NCBI GenBank assembly: GCA_934702375.1
Contig: CAKUYE010000005.1
Span: 59,639 to 123,638, forward strand
DNA: 64,000 nt
Reading direction: 5' to 3'
Origin: an uncultured Bacillota bacterium
GTDB taxonomy: Bacteria; Bacillota; Dehalobacteriia; UBA7702
In this document: in pieces, positions 32,167 through 40,301 of the stretch
How positions within the stretch are numbered: the stretch's first letter is position 1
How the letters are laid out: each line of letters starts with the position of its first letter
Notes under the pieces: model-generated
Told to the model about the DNA's origin: nothing
The model's input: the letters and a program-made list of their open reading frames with translations, nothing else
Database searches by the model: none
Position numbers and translations under genes: made by a program

Positions 32167-34623
32167 ATGACTTATGTAGATCGTGAGATCATTGGTAGCC
32201 CTTCCACTCCCAGAGTAGAAAAACGCTATCATGAATTGATCACCAAAGAATCCTACATTGATTCGGAACGCAGCGAACTTTATACCGAATATATCAAAAA
32301 GCATTGGAATGAACCGACTTATGTAAAAGCCGGCGGAGCATTGAAATATGTCCTTTCCAATCTTACCCCTAAAATTTGGGACGATGAACTTATCGTCGGC
32401 AGCCAGTCCCGCTATTTCCTTGGCACTCAGGTTTATCCCGAATATGAAACCTGGATGTTGGAAGGCTTTAAACAAATCAAACGTGAAGAAGAAGCCTATA
32501 TGGAAGGGACACTCCAGAAAAAAGATGGGGAACGTCTTGGGATTTTTCGAATCTATCCCGAAGACAGCAAAAAAATCCTTGATGCTGCCAACTTCTGGGA
32601 TGGCAAAGACTGGAGATCTCAGACTGAAAACTATTTGAAGGAAACCATGGCCGATTACGATCTGGTTGAAAAGATGCAGCAGCAGCTTGTTTTCCTGCGC
32701 TTTATGTTTGACGTGCCCGAAGGCCGCGTGATCGTTGACTATCAAAAGATCATTGACCAGGGCTGCAATGGTTTGATCAAAACCTGCAAACGTAAAATCG
32801 AACAGATCGGTGAGCTTTCTTCCAAAGAAGATTTTGATCATTATAACTTCTATAAAGGTACGATTTTGGCCTTAGAAGGTATGATTGCTTTTGCAAATAA
32901 TTATGCCGATGAAGCAGAACGCCTCAGCAAGGAATGCACTGATGAAAAACGGAAACAGGAATTGTTGGACATCGCCAAAATCTGCCGCAAGGTTCCTGCA
33001 GAACCCAGTGAAACCTTCCGTGAAGCGATCCAGTCTTTCTGGTTTACCCAATTGATTATCTTTATTGAGCTGAACGGCAGAGGGATGTCTCCCGGTCGTT
33101 TTGACCAGTATATGTATCGTCCTTATCTCAATGAAATTTCCGCCGGTAAAATTACCGATGATGAAGTTTTGGAATATCTGGAACTTTTGCGCATTAAATG
33201 CACCGAATTGACCCGTGCTCATGCGACCTTTACCGAATCCTATCTCGGTGGCAGTATCTACCAGAATATGACCCTTGGCGGTGTGGATCGTTACGGTCAT
33301 CCTGCGGAAAACCAGATCTCCTATCTCGTATTGAAAGCCGGTATCAATGTACGTACCTGGCAGCCTACAATCTCCGTTCGTTGGAGAGAAGATATGTCCG
33401 AAGATTTCAAAGTTGCTGTGACCGAATGCATCAAAGCCGGTTCCGGTTATCCTGCAGTATTTAATGATACCATGGGTACTCAGCGCTTTATGGAATATAC
33501 CGGTGCAAATCTTGATGATGCCAGAGATTGGGCCCCCTGCGGTTGTGTTGATATGCAGATCTGCGGTAAACGTATGCCGATGTATTCGGTGCCTCATACC
33601 AACAACCTCAAAATTTTTGAATTGGTCATGAACAACGGCGTTAACCCGGTTACCGGTGATCGTCTTTCTGACAGCAAGATTGACTTTGAAAGTGCCACCT
33701 TTGAACAGATCATGGAAGAATACAGCCGTGTAATGCACAACATCATCAAACGGGAAGAAGATTATTGGAATGCGATTATGCTTGTTCACAATGACCTTGG
33801 TCTTGTTCATCCCATCATGAGTGCTCTTCTCGATGATTGCATTGAAAAAGGTGAACACGCTTATGCTGGCGGTTGCCGCTACAACGATCCCGCTTACGTT
33901 ATTTCCTGCGGCGTGATCAATGTTGCCAATAGCCTTGCTGCCATTAAGAAAAATGTATTTGAAGAAAAACGCTTTACCCTTCATGAATTGATGGAAGCGA
34001 TTAAAGCTGATTTCGAAGGCTACGATGAAATTCGCAAAGCTTTGTTGGATTCGCCTAAATATGGCAACGACGATGACTATGTGGATGATATCGTAACGGA
34101 ACTTTATGACCAGTGGGTCAGTGCATCTACCCAGGTTACCAACTGGGTTGGTGAAAAGTGGCAGCCCAGCACTTTGTCGGTTACAACCCAGGTTCTCCTT
34201 GGGAAAGCCTGTGGTGCCAGCCCCGACGGCAGAAAATCCAAAGATTTCCTTTCCGACGGTGCACTTTCTGCCTTCCCCGGTACTGACGTATGCGGCCCCA
34301 CCAGCTTGATCCGCTCCGCGACAAAGATTCATGCGCTGGATCTTCAGTCTACCTTGTTTAATATGAAATTTAACCCCGCTGCCATCGAAGGGGAAGCCGG
34401 TACAAAGAAATTTATCGCTTTGAACGATGCTTATTTCAAACTTGGCGGTTATCAGATTCAGTATAACATTGTAGACCGCAATATGCTTCTTGATGCTCAG
34501 AAGCATCCCGAAAACTACACCGATCTTATGGTACGTGTTGCCGGCTTTACCGCCAGATTTATTGACCTTGGTCCCGATGTACAGAGACAGGTTATTGAAC
34601 GTACTGAATTTGATGCATTGTAA
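32167..34623 (+). CDS. Glycyl radical enzyme of unknown substrate (PFL2/diol dehydratase-like)
   Basis: 818-residue glycyl radical enzyme. The C-terminal radical site is RVAGFTARF with Gly793, 25 residues from the end. The active-site thiyl motif is PCGCVDMQ, with Cys460 as the expected thiyl radical and Asp462 where the characterised diol dehydratases, CutC, HypD and arylacetate decarboxylases have Glu. Cys458 and Cys466 lie close by. SPGRFDQYMYRPY and the PFL-like barrel are intact. ATG 32167 with ACGGAGGA upstream is the start; an earlier in-frame ATG at 32107 falls in the leader hairpin. It is not PFL (no Cys-Cys pair). Confidence 0.92.
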   Translation: MTYVDREIIGSPSTPRVEKRYHELITKESYIDSERSELYTEYIKKHWNEPTYVKAGGALKYVLSNLTPKIWDDELIVGSQSRYFLGTQVYPEYETWMLEGFKQIKREEEAYMEGTLQKKDGERLGIFRIYPEDSKKILDAANFWDGKDWRSQTENYLKETMADYDLVEKMQQQLVFLRFMFDVPEGRVIVDYQKIIDQGCNGLIKTCKRKIEQIGELSSKEDFDHYNFYKGTILALEGMIAFANNYADEAERLSKECTDEKRKQELLDIAKICRKVPAEPSETFREAIQSFWFTQLIIFIELNGRGMSPGRFDQYMYRPYLNEISAGKITDDEVLEYLELLRIKCTELTRAHATFTESYLGGSIYQNMTLGGVDRYGHPAENQISYLVLKAGINVRTWQPTISVRWREDMSEDFKVAVTECIKAGSGYPAVFNDTMGTQRFMEYTGANLDDARDWAPCGCVDMQICGKRMPMYSVPHTNNLKIFELVMNNGVNPVTGDRLSDSKIDFESATFEQIMEEYSRVMHNIIKREEDYWNAIMLVHNDLGLVHPIMSALLDDCIEKGEHAYAGGCRYNDPAYVISCGVINVANSLAAIKKNVFEEKRFTLHELMEAIKADFEGYDEIRKALLDSPKYGNDDDYVDDIVTELYDQWVSASTQVTNWVGEKWQPSTLSVTTQVLLGKACGASPDGRKSKDFLSDGALSAFPGTDVCGPTSLIRSATKIHALDLQSTLFNMKFNPAAIEGEAGTKKFIALNDAYFKLGGYQIQYNIVDRNMLLDAQKHPENYTDLMVRVAGFTARFIDLGPDVQRQVIERTEFDAL

Positions 34624-34645
34624 TGGAGAGAAAGGATGGGATACT

Positions 34646-35908
34646 ATGAGTAAGCATCGTATTGTATACGGAATTACCGGGTTTATTCTCTTATTATTCC
34701 TCGGTATGATTTATGCTTGGTCCATTTTTGTGGCTCCTTTGGAAGCTGAATTTGGCTGGGTTCGCTCTCAGACATCGTTGATCTTCTCCATTTCCATGAT
34801 CTTTTTCTGCGTTGGGAATCTTGCTGCCGGGGTGATCACTCCCAGAACTTCTCCGCGTGTAAGTATTTTAATTGCCGCCGTTGTGATTTGCTGCGGTTTT
34901 GTGGCATCGTCTTTTACCTCCAGCTTGCCTTGGATTTATGTCTCTTACGGTGTCGCTTGCGGCTTTGCCGTTGGTCTTGGTGCAAACGTTGTATTGAGTA
35001 CAACCTTGAAATGGTTTGCCGATAAACAAGGGATTGCCTCTGGTGCCTTACTGATGGGCTTTGGTTTGGGCAGTATGGCGCTGAGTCCCTTTGTAACCAT
35101 GCTTCTGACCAACCTTGGCTGGAAACATACTTTTGTCCTTTTAGGTATTGTTTTCGGAGCTTTGCTTGTAATCGGTGCCATTATTTGTAAAAATCCCTCT
35201 GCTGAATTTTCCGCAGCTCTCCTTGAAAAGGCGAGAAAAGCCCAAAAAATTTCTGCAAAGGAATTTACGACCAAAGAAATGTTAAAGACACCTGTTTTCT
35301 GGATCTTTATTCTCTGGGTCATTCTTGTCACCAGTGGTGGTTTGGCATTGATTAGCCAGGCGGTTCCAGCAGCTCAGGATATTCTTGTTTTGAAGAATAT
35401 GAGTGAAGCAGCAGCTGTAATGATGGCCACCACCGCTATGGGCATGATCTCTGTATTTAACGGTCTTGGCCGCTTGGGCTTGGGTGTTTTGTGGGATAAA
35501 AAAGGATATCGTGTATCGATTATGACGATTTCTATTGTATATGCGGTTTCCATGGCAGCTTGTGCCATCGCTACCAAATCCTTAAGTTTCCCGATTCTTG
35601 TTGCCGGCTTTATTATTCTTGGCATGAGCTATGGGGCTTCCATGTCCGCCTGCTCCGCAATGATCAGCAGCTTTTTCGGTACGAAGCATTTCAGCCTGAA
35701 CTATGCCTGCGCTTCTTGTAACCTGATTATTGCTGCATCCATTGGGCCAACTCTCAGCGGTTTCCTCAAAACCTCTTCCGGCAGCTATTTTTCTTCCTTT
35801 ATCGTGATCCTGATCCTGGCTTTGATCTCCTTTGTTCTGACCTTCTTTGTGAAAAAGCCCCAGGCTGACCAGAAATCTGTTCCTGCGGAAGCAGAATCAT
35901 ATGTTTGA
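34646..35908 (+). CDS. MFS transporter, oxalate/formate antiporter (OFA)-like family
   Basis: 420-residue protein with 12 predicted transmembrane helices. YAWSIFVAPLEAEFGW near the N-terminus is the usual opening of OFA-type MFS carriers, which move small carboxylates. It follows the radical enzyme by 22 bases and ends the cluster before a strong terminator, so it probably imports the pathway substrate or exports a product. The substrate cannot be read from the sequence. ATG 34646 was chosen because the longer in-frame reading starts inside the radical enzyme gene. Confidence 0.88.
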   Translation: MSKHRIVYGITGFILLLFLGMIYAWSIFVAPLEAEFGWVRSQTSLIFSISMIFFCVGNLAAGVITPRTSPRVSILIAAVVICCGFVASSFTSSLPWIYVSYGVACGFAVGLGANVVLSTTLKWFADKQGIASGALLMGFGLGSMALSPFVTMLLTNLGWKHTFVLLGIVFGALLVIGAIICKNPSAEFSAALLEKARKAQKISAKEFTTKEMLKTPVFWIFILWVILVTSGGLALISQAVPAAQDILVLKNMSEAAAVMMATTAMGMISVFNGLGRLGLGVLWDKKGYRVSIMTISIVYAVSMAACAIATKSLSFPILVAGFIILGMSYGASMSACSAMISSFFGTKHFSLNYACASCNLIIAASIGPTLSGFLKTSSGSYFSSFIVILILALISFVLTFFVKKPQADQKSVPAEAESYV

Positions 35909-36019
35909 GTTACACCTTCTAATATTGCATTTTTCATTAAACCTTTCTTGATCTTTCGGAGTCCCTCTCTTTTGTTCTTCGTCCGTATCCCATGAAGTAC
36001 GCTCCGAAAGCATATCAAA

Positions 36020-36060
36020 AGATCCGAAGCTGCTTTAATACAGCTTCGGATTTCTTTTTG
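36020..36060. terminator. Terminator between the MFS gene and the PucR gene
   Basis: ATCCGAAGCTG (36022-36032) pairs perfectly with CAGCTTCGGAT (36041-36051) and is followed by TTCTTTTT. AAAA before it allows some use in the other direction. The 110 bases between the MFS stop and this hairpin hold nothing else recognisable. Confidence 0.92.
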
Positions 36061-36072
36061 AAAGGATTAAAT

Positions 36073-37281
36073 TTAACGTCGTTCCTTTGTTTCAAATTCG
36101 GCATCATACATTTCGCGACAGCGTGCCAGTTTGATCATAATCTGTATATCCATTTTATTTGTACGATAAAACTTATCGTTTTCGAACATATCGTTGACTT
36201 TGGCAATGCGATGGCGAACAGTGTTGCTGTGAACGTGAAGCTCTGCAGCGGTACGGTCGATATTCATGCCGTTTGCGTAGTAATATTCCATTGTTTTTAG
36301 TAATTCGGAGTTCTTTTTCGCATCATATCGTTTGATCACACCGATGGTACGTTCAATTAACTGACTGGTATCGTATTCGTTGTGACGGCTCAGTAAAATA
36401 GAAAAAACGCCAATTTCACCAAAATAGGCGATGGGTTTGTGAATACGACAGGATAAATTCATACAAAGTGATACTTTTGCCTGATAAAAACTATTGGAAA
36501 GATCTAAAACCGAAAGGGAGGGGAAGCCGACGCCGATGATGGGCTCATGCTCCGGATAAGCTTCTTTTAAAGCTTCGGAAAGTTTGGAAGCTCTTTCGAT
36601 CAGAATATTGCGTTTGTTGGGATCCCGGTGATAAATCAAATGCAATACGTCTTTTGCTTCGGCCGGTTTCAACTCGGTAATGGCTACGATATGTCTTTTT
36701 GTGGCAAAACTGTAAGCAAAATGACATTGTGAAAAAAGGCGTTCCAGTTTGGGTGTATATTCCAAAGCGTCGTCTTTGATTATGACCACGGCCATGGGAT
36801 GATTAACGCTCCAACCCAAATTCATGACATGACTGTTAATCGAGTGAGGATCCAGAGTTTCAAATAAAACTTCCTTTAAAAAGGTATTTTCGCGACATAT
36901 CCCGGGAGAATTCATTTCCCTGCGGAAGATCTCAAAGGTTACGGCATTGATGATTTGCGTTGAAGTAATGCGATAAGGTAAGATCACAATGGGGATGTCA
37001 AATTCATTTGCGGCTTTTAGCATAGATTCCGGAATTTCTTTTAAATAGCGATTTAATTTGATCGCAATGCCCGAAACGCGCTTTTTTGCCAAAGTACGAA
37101 TGATTTTATCTCCCATTTCTAGATCATCCTTTAGCTGTGCTGCAATGGATATGACAAAGTTGTTTGGGACAAGCCATTGAACGCTGTCGGCGCTTTCCAT
37201 CAGGGCAATGCCATCGACAACTTTACCAACACCGCGATGGCCCGCAACCAGTTTTGATTGCTTCATCACCGGCAAAGACAA
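36073..37281 (-). CDS. PucR-family transcriptional regulator, start disturbed
   Basis: About 402 residues: an N-terminal PucR ligand-sensing domain (LSLPVMKQSKLVAGHRGV), a CdaR/GGDEF-like middle, and the C-terminal HTH_30 helix-turn-helix (ELHVHSNTVRHRIAKV). PucR proteins control purine and other nitrogen-compound catabolism. The visible frame opens at a TTG (37281) without a ribosome site. A well-placed ATG at 37304 with AGGGGTGG upstream is out of frame by one base: ATG GGG TAA. One more G in the G4 run 37299-37302 would give MGVTISNILSLPVMK, the normal family N-terminus. It converges with the radical cluster and diverges from the ABC transporter genes. Confidence 0.85.
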   Translation of the reverse strand: MSLPVMKQSKLVAGHRGVGKVVDGIALMESADSVQWLVPNNFVISIAAQLKDDLEMGDKIIRTLAKKRVSGIAIKLNRYLKEIPESMLKAANEFDIPIVILPYRITSTQIINAVTFEIFRREMNSPGICRENTFLKEVLFETLDPHSINSHVMNLGWSVNHPMAVVIIKDDALEYTPKLERLFSQCHFAYSFATKRHIVAITELKPAEAKDVLHLIYHRDPNKRNILIERASKLSEALKEAYPEHEPIIGVGFPSLSVLDLSNSFYQAKVSLCMNLSCRIHKPIAYFGEIGVFSILLSRHNEYDTSQLIERTIGVIKRYDAKKNSELLKTMEYYYANGMNIDRTAAELHVHSNTVRHRIAKVNDMFENDKFYRTNKMDIQIMIKLARCREMYDAEFETKERR

Positions 37282-37486
37282 AATGTTGGAAATCGTTACC
37301 CCATAACTATACCACCCCTATTTATTTTTTTAAATCTACTATCCTGATCTTTATTGTATGAAGATGCAATATAACAATTATACCTTACTTCGAGAAATAA
37401 TGCAATTTATTTATTGTGGAATTTACAACAAATCAAATTGGAGACAATATATCATACAAATCTAAAGAATTTGCATACTTTACCTC

Positions 37487-37515
37487 TTTACAAGTTTAGT
37501 CTGATAAAGTATAAT
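37487..37515 (+). promoter_or_regulatory. Promoter of the amino acid ABC transporter genes
   Basis: TTTACA (37487-37492), 17-base spacer, TATAAT (37510-37515). Confidence 0.8.
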
Positions 37516-37549
37516 ATCATCAGGAAATAAAAACAAGGGAGATTAAAAA

Positions 37550-38353
37550 ATGAAAAAAGTATTAGCGATTTTAATGACACTTTCGGTTCTCGTTTGCTTT
37601 GCCGCCTGCGGCAGCAAAGACAATGGCGGTGCTTCTGCTGACCAATCAGACTCTGAATATGTAAAAGACAAAGGCACCCTGGTGATTGGGATCACAGAAT
37701 TTGAACCGATGGATTATAAAGATGACAACGGTGACTGGATCGGTTTTGATGCTGACATGGCAAAAGCCTTTGCCGAAAGCCTCGGTGTTGATGCAGAATT
37801 CGTTGTAATCGACTGGGACAATAAAATTATGGAATTAAAATCCAACAGCATTGACTGTGTATGGAATGGCATGACCCTTACCGATGAAGTGAAAAATGCT
37901 ATGGAAACTTCGAATCCCTATTGCGACAACGCACAGGTTGTTGTGGTTCCCAGTGATCAAGCCGATAAATATCAGACCAAAGACTCCATTTCTGAATTGA
38001 ACTTTTCCGCTGAAGCCGGTTCCGCCGGGGAAGCTGCTTTAAATGATCTTGGTTGCAATGTGACCAGTCTTTCCAGCCAGGCCGATGCTTTGATGGAAGT
38101 TGCTGCCGGTACTTCCGATGCTTGCGTCATTGACCTTTTAATGGCCGGCGCCATGATCGGTGAAGGCACCAGTTATGAAAATCTGACTTATACCGTTGCT
38201 CTGAATTCCGAAAAATACGGTGTTGGTTTCAGACAAGGTTCTGACCTCGCCGAACTTCTGAACCAGTTCTTCGTTGATTCCTATGCCGATGGTACTATGA
38301 TGCAGATTGCTGAAAAATATGGTGTACAGGAATCCCTCATCGAACAGAAATAA
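37550..38353 (+). CDS. Amino acid ABC transporter substrate-binding lipoprotein
   Basis: Family 3 periplasmic-type binding protein of 267 residues. A lipoprotein signal peptide (MKKVLAILMTLSVLVCFAAC) places the lipid-modified Cys at residue 20. The mature part opens with TLVIGITEFEPMDYKDDNGDWIGFD (here split as TLVIGITEFEPMDYKD and NGDWIGFD), typical of polar amino acid binders. AAGGGAG precedes ATG 37550. The ligand (cystine, glutamine, basic or other) is not assignable. It is followed by its permease and ATPase. The divergent PucR regulator may control it. Confidence 0.92.
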   Translation: MKKVLAILMTLSVLVCFAACGSKDNGGASADQSDSEYVKDKGTLVIGITEFEPMDYKDDNGDWIGFDADMAKAFAESLGVDAEFVVIDWDNKIMELKSNSIDCVWNGMTLTDEVKNAMETSNPYCDNAQVVVVPSDQADKYQTKDSISELNFSAEAGSAGEAALNDLGCNVTSLSSQADALMEVAAGTSDACVIDLLMAGAMIGEGTSYENLTYTVALNSEKYGVGFRQGSDLAELLNQFFVDSYADGTMMQIAEKYGVQESLIEQK

Positions 38354-38387
38354 GCGTAACTATATAAAATTCTGAAAATGACAGGGT

Positions 38388-38411
38388 CTGCCTTGATCTT
38401 AATCGAGGCAG
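38388..38411 (+). terminator. Hairpin between binding protein and permease genes
   Basis: CTGCCTTGA (38388-38396) pairs with TCGAGGCAG (38403-38411) with one mismatch, followed by a short T-containing stretch. Likely a partial terminator or mRNA-stabilising stem that keeps the binding protein in excess of the membrane parts. Confidence 0.55.
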
Positions 38412-38451
38412 TCCTTTCGTATGTTTCTTATATATTAAAAGGAAGAAAGTA

Positions 38452-39108
38452 ATGTTTGAGAATGTAATGATCGTATTAGGAGAAGGGTTTTTAGAAACTT
38501 TAAAACTTTTCGCCCTGACTTTGCTGGGAGCGTTGCCCATCGGCCTGATTTTAGCCTTTGGCACGATGAGTCGCTTTCGCCCTCTGAAATCTCTTTTACG
38601 CACTATAGTTTGGATTGTCCGTGGCACGCCCTTGATGCTGCAATTGCTTATCATTTACTACGGCCCCGGTTTGCTGATGAACAACAATATCTGGGGCGGT
38701 GGAAATGAAGGCCGTTTTATTGCGGTGTTAGTTGCCTTCATTATTAACTATGCCTGCTATTTCTCGGTGATTTATCGCGGCGGTATCGAAAGCATCTCTT
38801 CCGGTCAATACGAAGCCGGTCAGGTTTTGGGGATGACGAAAAGCCAGATCTTTTTCAAGATCATCTTGCTGCAGGTTATTAAACGCATTGTTCCGCCAAT
38901 GAGTAATGAAATTATTACATTGGTAAAGGATACCTCTTTAGCTCGTATCATTGCCGTGTATGAATTGATCTGGGCCGGTCAGACCTTTATTAAAAGTGCC
39001 GGGATCATTTGGCCGTTATTCTGCACCGGTCTCTTCTACCTGGCTTTCAGTGGTATTTTGACGATTCTTTTCGGTTTCATCGAAAAGAAATTGAGTTATT
39101 TTGAATAA
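38452..39108 (+). CDS. Amino acid ABC transporter permease
   Basis: 218-residue inner-membrane permease of the His/Glu/Gln/Arg type. Five or so hydrophobic helices are visible. The EAA loop that docks the ATPase is YEAGQVLGMTKSQIFFKIIL. The N-terminal TLKLFALTLLGALPIGLILA is typical of the family. AAGGAAG lies upstream of the ATG. It lies between the binding protein and ATPase genes. Confidence 0.93.
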   Translation: MFENVMIVLGEGFLETLKLFALTLLGALPIGLILAFGTMSRFRPLKSLLRTIVWIVRGTPLMLQLLIIYYGPGLLMNNNIWGGGNEGRFIAVLVAFIINYACYFSVIYRGGIESISSGQYEAGQVLGMTKSQIFFKIILLQVIKRIVPPMSNEIITLVKDTSLARIIAVYELIWAGQTFIKSAGIIWPLFCTGLFYLAFSGILTILFGFIEKKLSYFE

Positions 39109-39123
39109 GTCGGAGGAAATGTG

Positions 39124-39882
39124 ATGTCCGTATTAGAAGTAAAAAATATCAGGAAAAATTTTGGTAAGACCGAAGTCTTAAAGGGTATCAGTTTTTCTCT
39201 GGAAAAAGGAGAGGTTCTCGCCGTAATTGGTTCCTCCGGTGGCGGTAAAACCACGCTACTGCGTTGTTTAAATTTTCTGGAATTTGCAGATCAGGGCACC
39301 ATTGCGGTAAATTCCGAAGTGATTTATGACGGCAGTAATACAAAAATCCAAAGTGATAGTGAAATTCGCAAAAACCGTCTTCACTTTGGTCTTGTTTTTC
39401 AGTCTTTTAATCTTTTCCCTCAGTATAATGTTTTAAAAAATGTCAGTCTTGCACCTACTTTATTAAAACTGGATACGCCGAATCGAATTGAGGAAATGGC
39501 TTTACGTCTTATTGATCGAGTTGGACTTTCCGAAAAAATAAATAATTATCCCTGTGAATTGTCCGGTGGGCAACAGCAGCGGGTGGCTATTGCCCGAGCG
39601 TTGGCTTTAAACCCGGATATCCTTTGCTTTGATGAGCCTACCTCTGCGTTAGATCCCGAGCTTACCGGGGAAGTATTGAAGGTAATCAAAAATCTTAAAA
39701 GCAGCGACAGCACAATGATTGTGGTGACCCACGAAATGGAATTTGCCAGAAATGTTGCGGACAAAGTTATTTTTATGGCAGATGGCGTAATCGAAGAAAT
39801 GGGTACTCCGGAAGAAGTTTTTGATCATCCGAGATCTGAAAAAACAAAGGCATTTCTTTGCAAATCACTGGAAAGCTTTTAA
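39124..39882 (+). CDS. Amino acid ABC transporter ATP-binding protein
   Basis: 252-residue ATPase. Walker A is GSSGGGKTTLL, the signature is LSGGQQQRVAIARAL, Walker B is ILCFDEPTSALDPE, with the switch His in VVTHEMEFA. ATG 39124 has GGAGG seven bases upstream; a GTG three bases earlier is less well spaced. It completes a polar amino acid importer with the two genes before it. Confidence 0.95.
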   Translation: MSVLEVKNIRKNFGKTEVLKGISFSLEKGEVLAVIGSSGGGKTTLLRCLNFLEFADQGTIAVNSEVIYDGSNTKIQSDSEIRKNRLHFGLVFQSFNLFPQYNVLKNVSLAPTLLKLDTPNRIEEMALRLIDRVGLSEKINNYPCELSGGQQQRVAIARALALNPDILCFDEPTSALDPELTGEVLKVIKNLKSSDSTMIVVTHEMEFARNVADKVIFMADGVIEEMGTPEEVFDHPRSEKTKAFLCKSLESF

Positions 39883-39905
39883 TGAAATAAAGGGGGTCGA
39901 TTGTT

Positions 39906-40190
39906 GTGACATCGAAACGAGTCACCAAGGAAATGGTAAATGAATTGTATGAACTTTTTCTTTCGTTGGAAAATATCGAAGATTACCAATTGCTCTTTGA
40001 AGACCTCTGTACTTTTAAAGAGATTGAACAAATGGCTCAACGCCTTCGAGCCGCAAAGTTGCTGATCGAAGGTAAAACCTATAGTCAGATTATGGAAGAG
40101 GTTGAAATTTCTTCTGCTACTTTAAGCCGGATTTCCCGTTGCGTACAGTATGGCGGCGGGTATGCAAAATTCTTGAGAAACGACCAGTAA
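39906..40190 (+). CDS. TrpR-like protein, YerC/YecD family
   Basis: 94-residue helix-turn-helix protein of the Trp repressor superfamily (YerC/YecD). LFLSLENIEDYQLLFEDLCT and IEQMAQRLRAAKLLIEGKTY lead into the DNA-binding segment (EISSATLSRISRCVQYG). It lacks an evident tryptophan pocket assignment, and YerC function is not established. It starts at GTG with a GGGGG run ten bases upstream, 24 bases after the ATPase gene. It may be cotranscribed with the transporter. A weak hairpin and T-rich stretch (about 40210-40240) follows. Confidence 0.88.
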   Translation: MTSKRVTKEMVNELYELFLSLENIEDYQLLFEDLCTFKEIEQMAQRLRAAKLLIEGKTYSQIMEEVEISSATLSRISRCVQYGGGYAKFLRNDQ

Positions 40191-40254
40191 AATTCGCTAA
40201 TATTTAAAAAGAGGCTGTAATCAGCTCCTTTTCTTTTTGGAGTGCTGTCATATA

Positions 40255-40283
40255 TTGACATACGTGGTAAATTATGATATTCT
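40255..40283 (+). promoter_or_regulatory. birA promoter
   Basis: TTGACA (40255-40260), 17-base spacer, TATTCT (40278-40283), 19 bases before the start codon. Confidence 0.65.
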
Positions 40284-40301
40284 CAAGTATAGGTGATAAG
40301 A

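Noticed and set aside
32872..34506. A 544-codon open frame on the minus strand opposite the glycyl radical enzyme gene
   Set aside because: Composition mirrors the sense codons, no start signal or family motif; the sense frame has the full radical enzyme signature.
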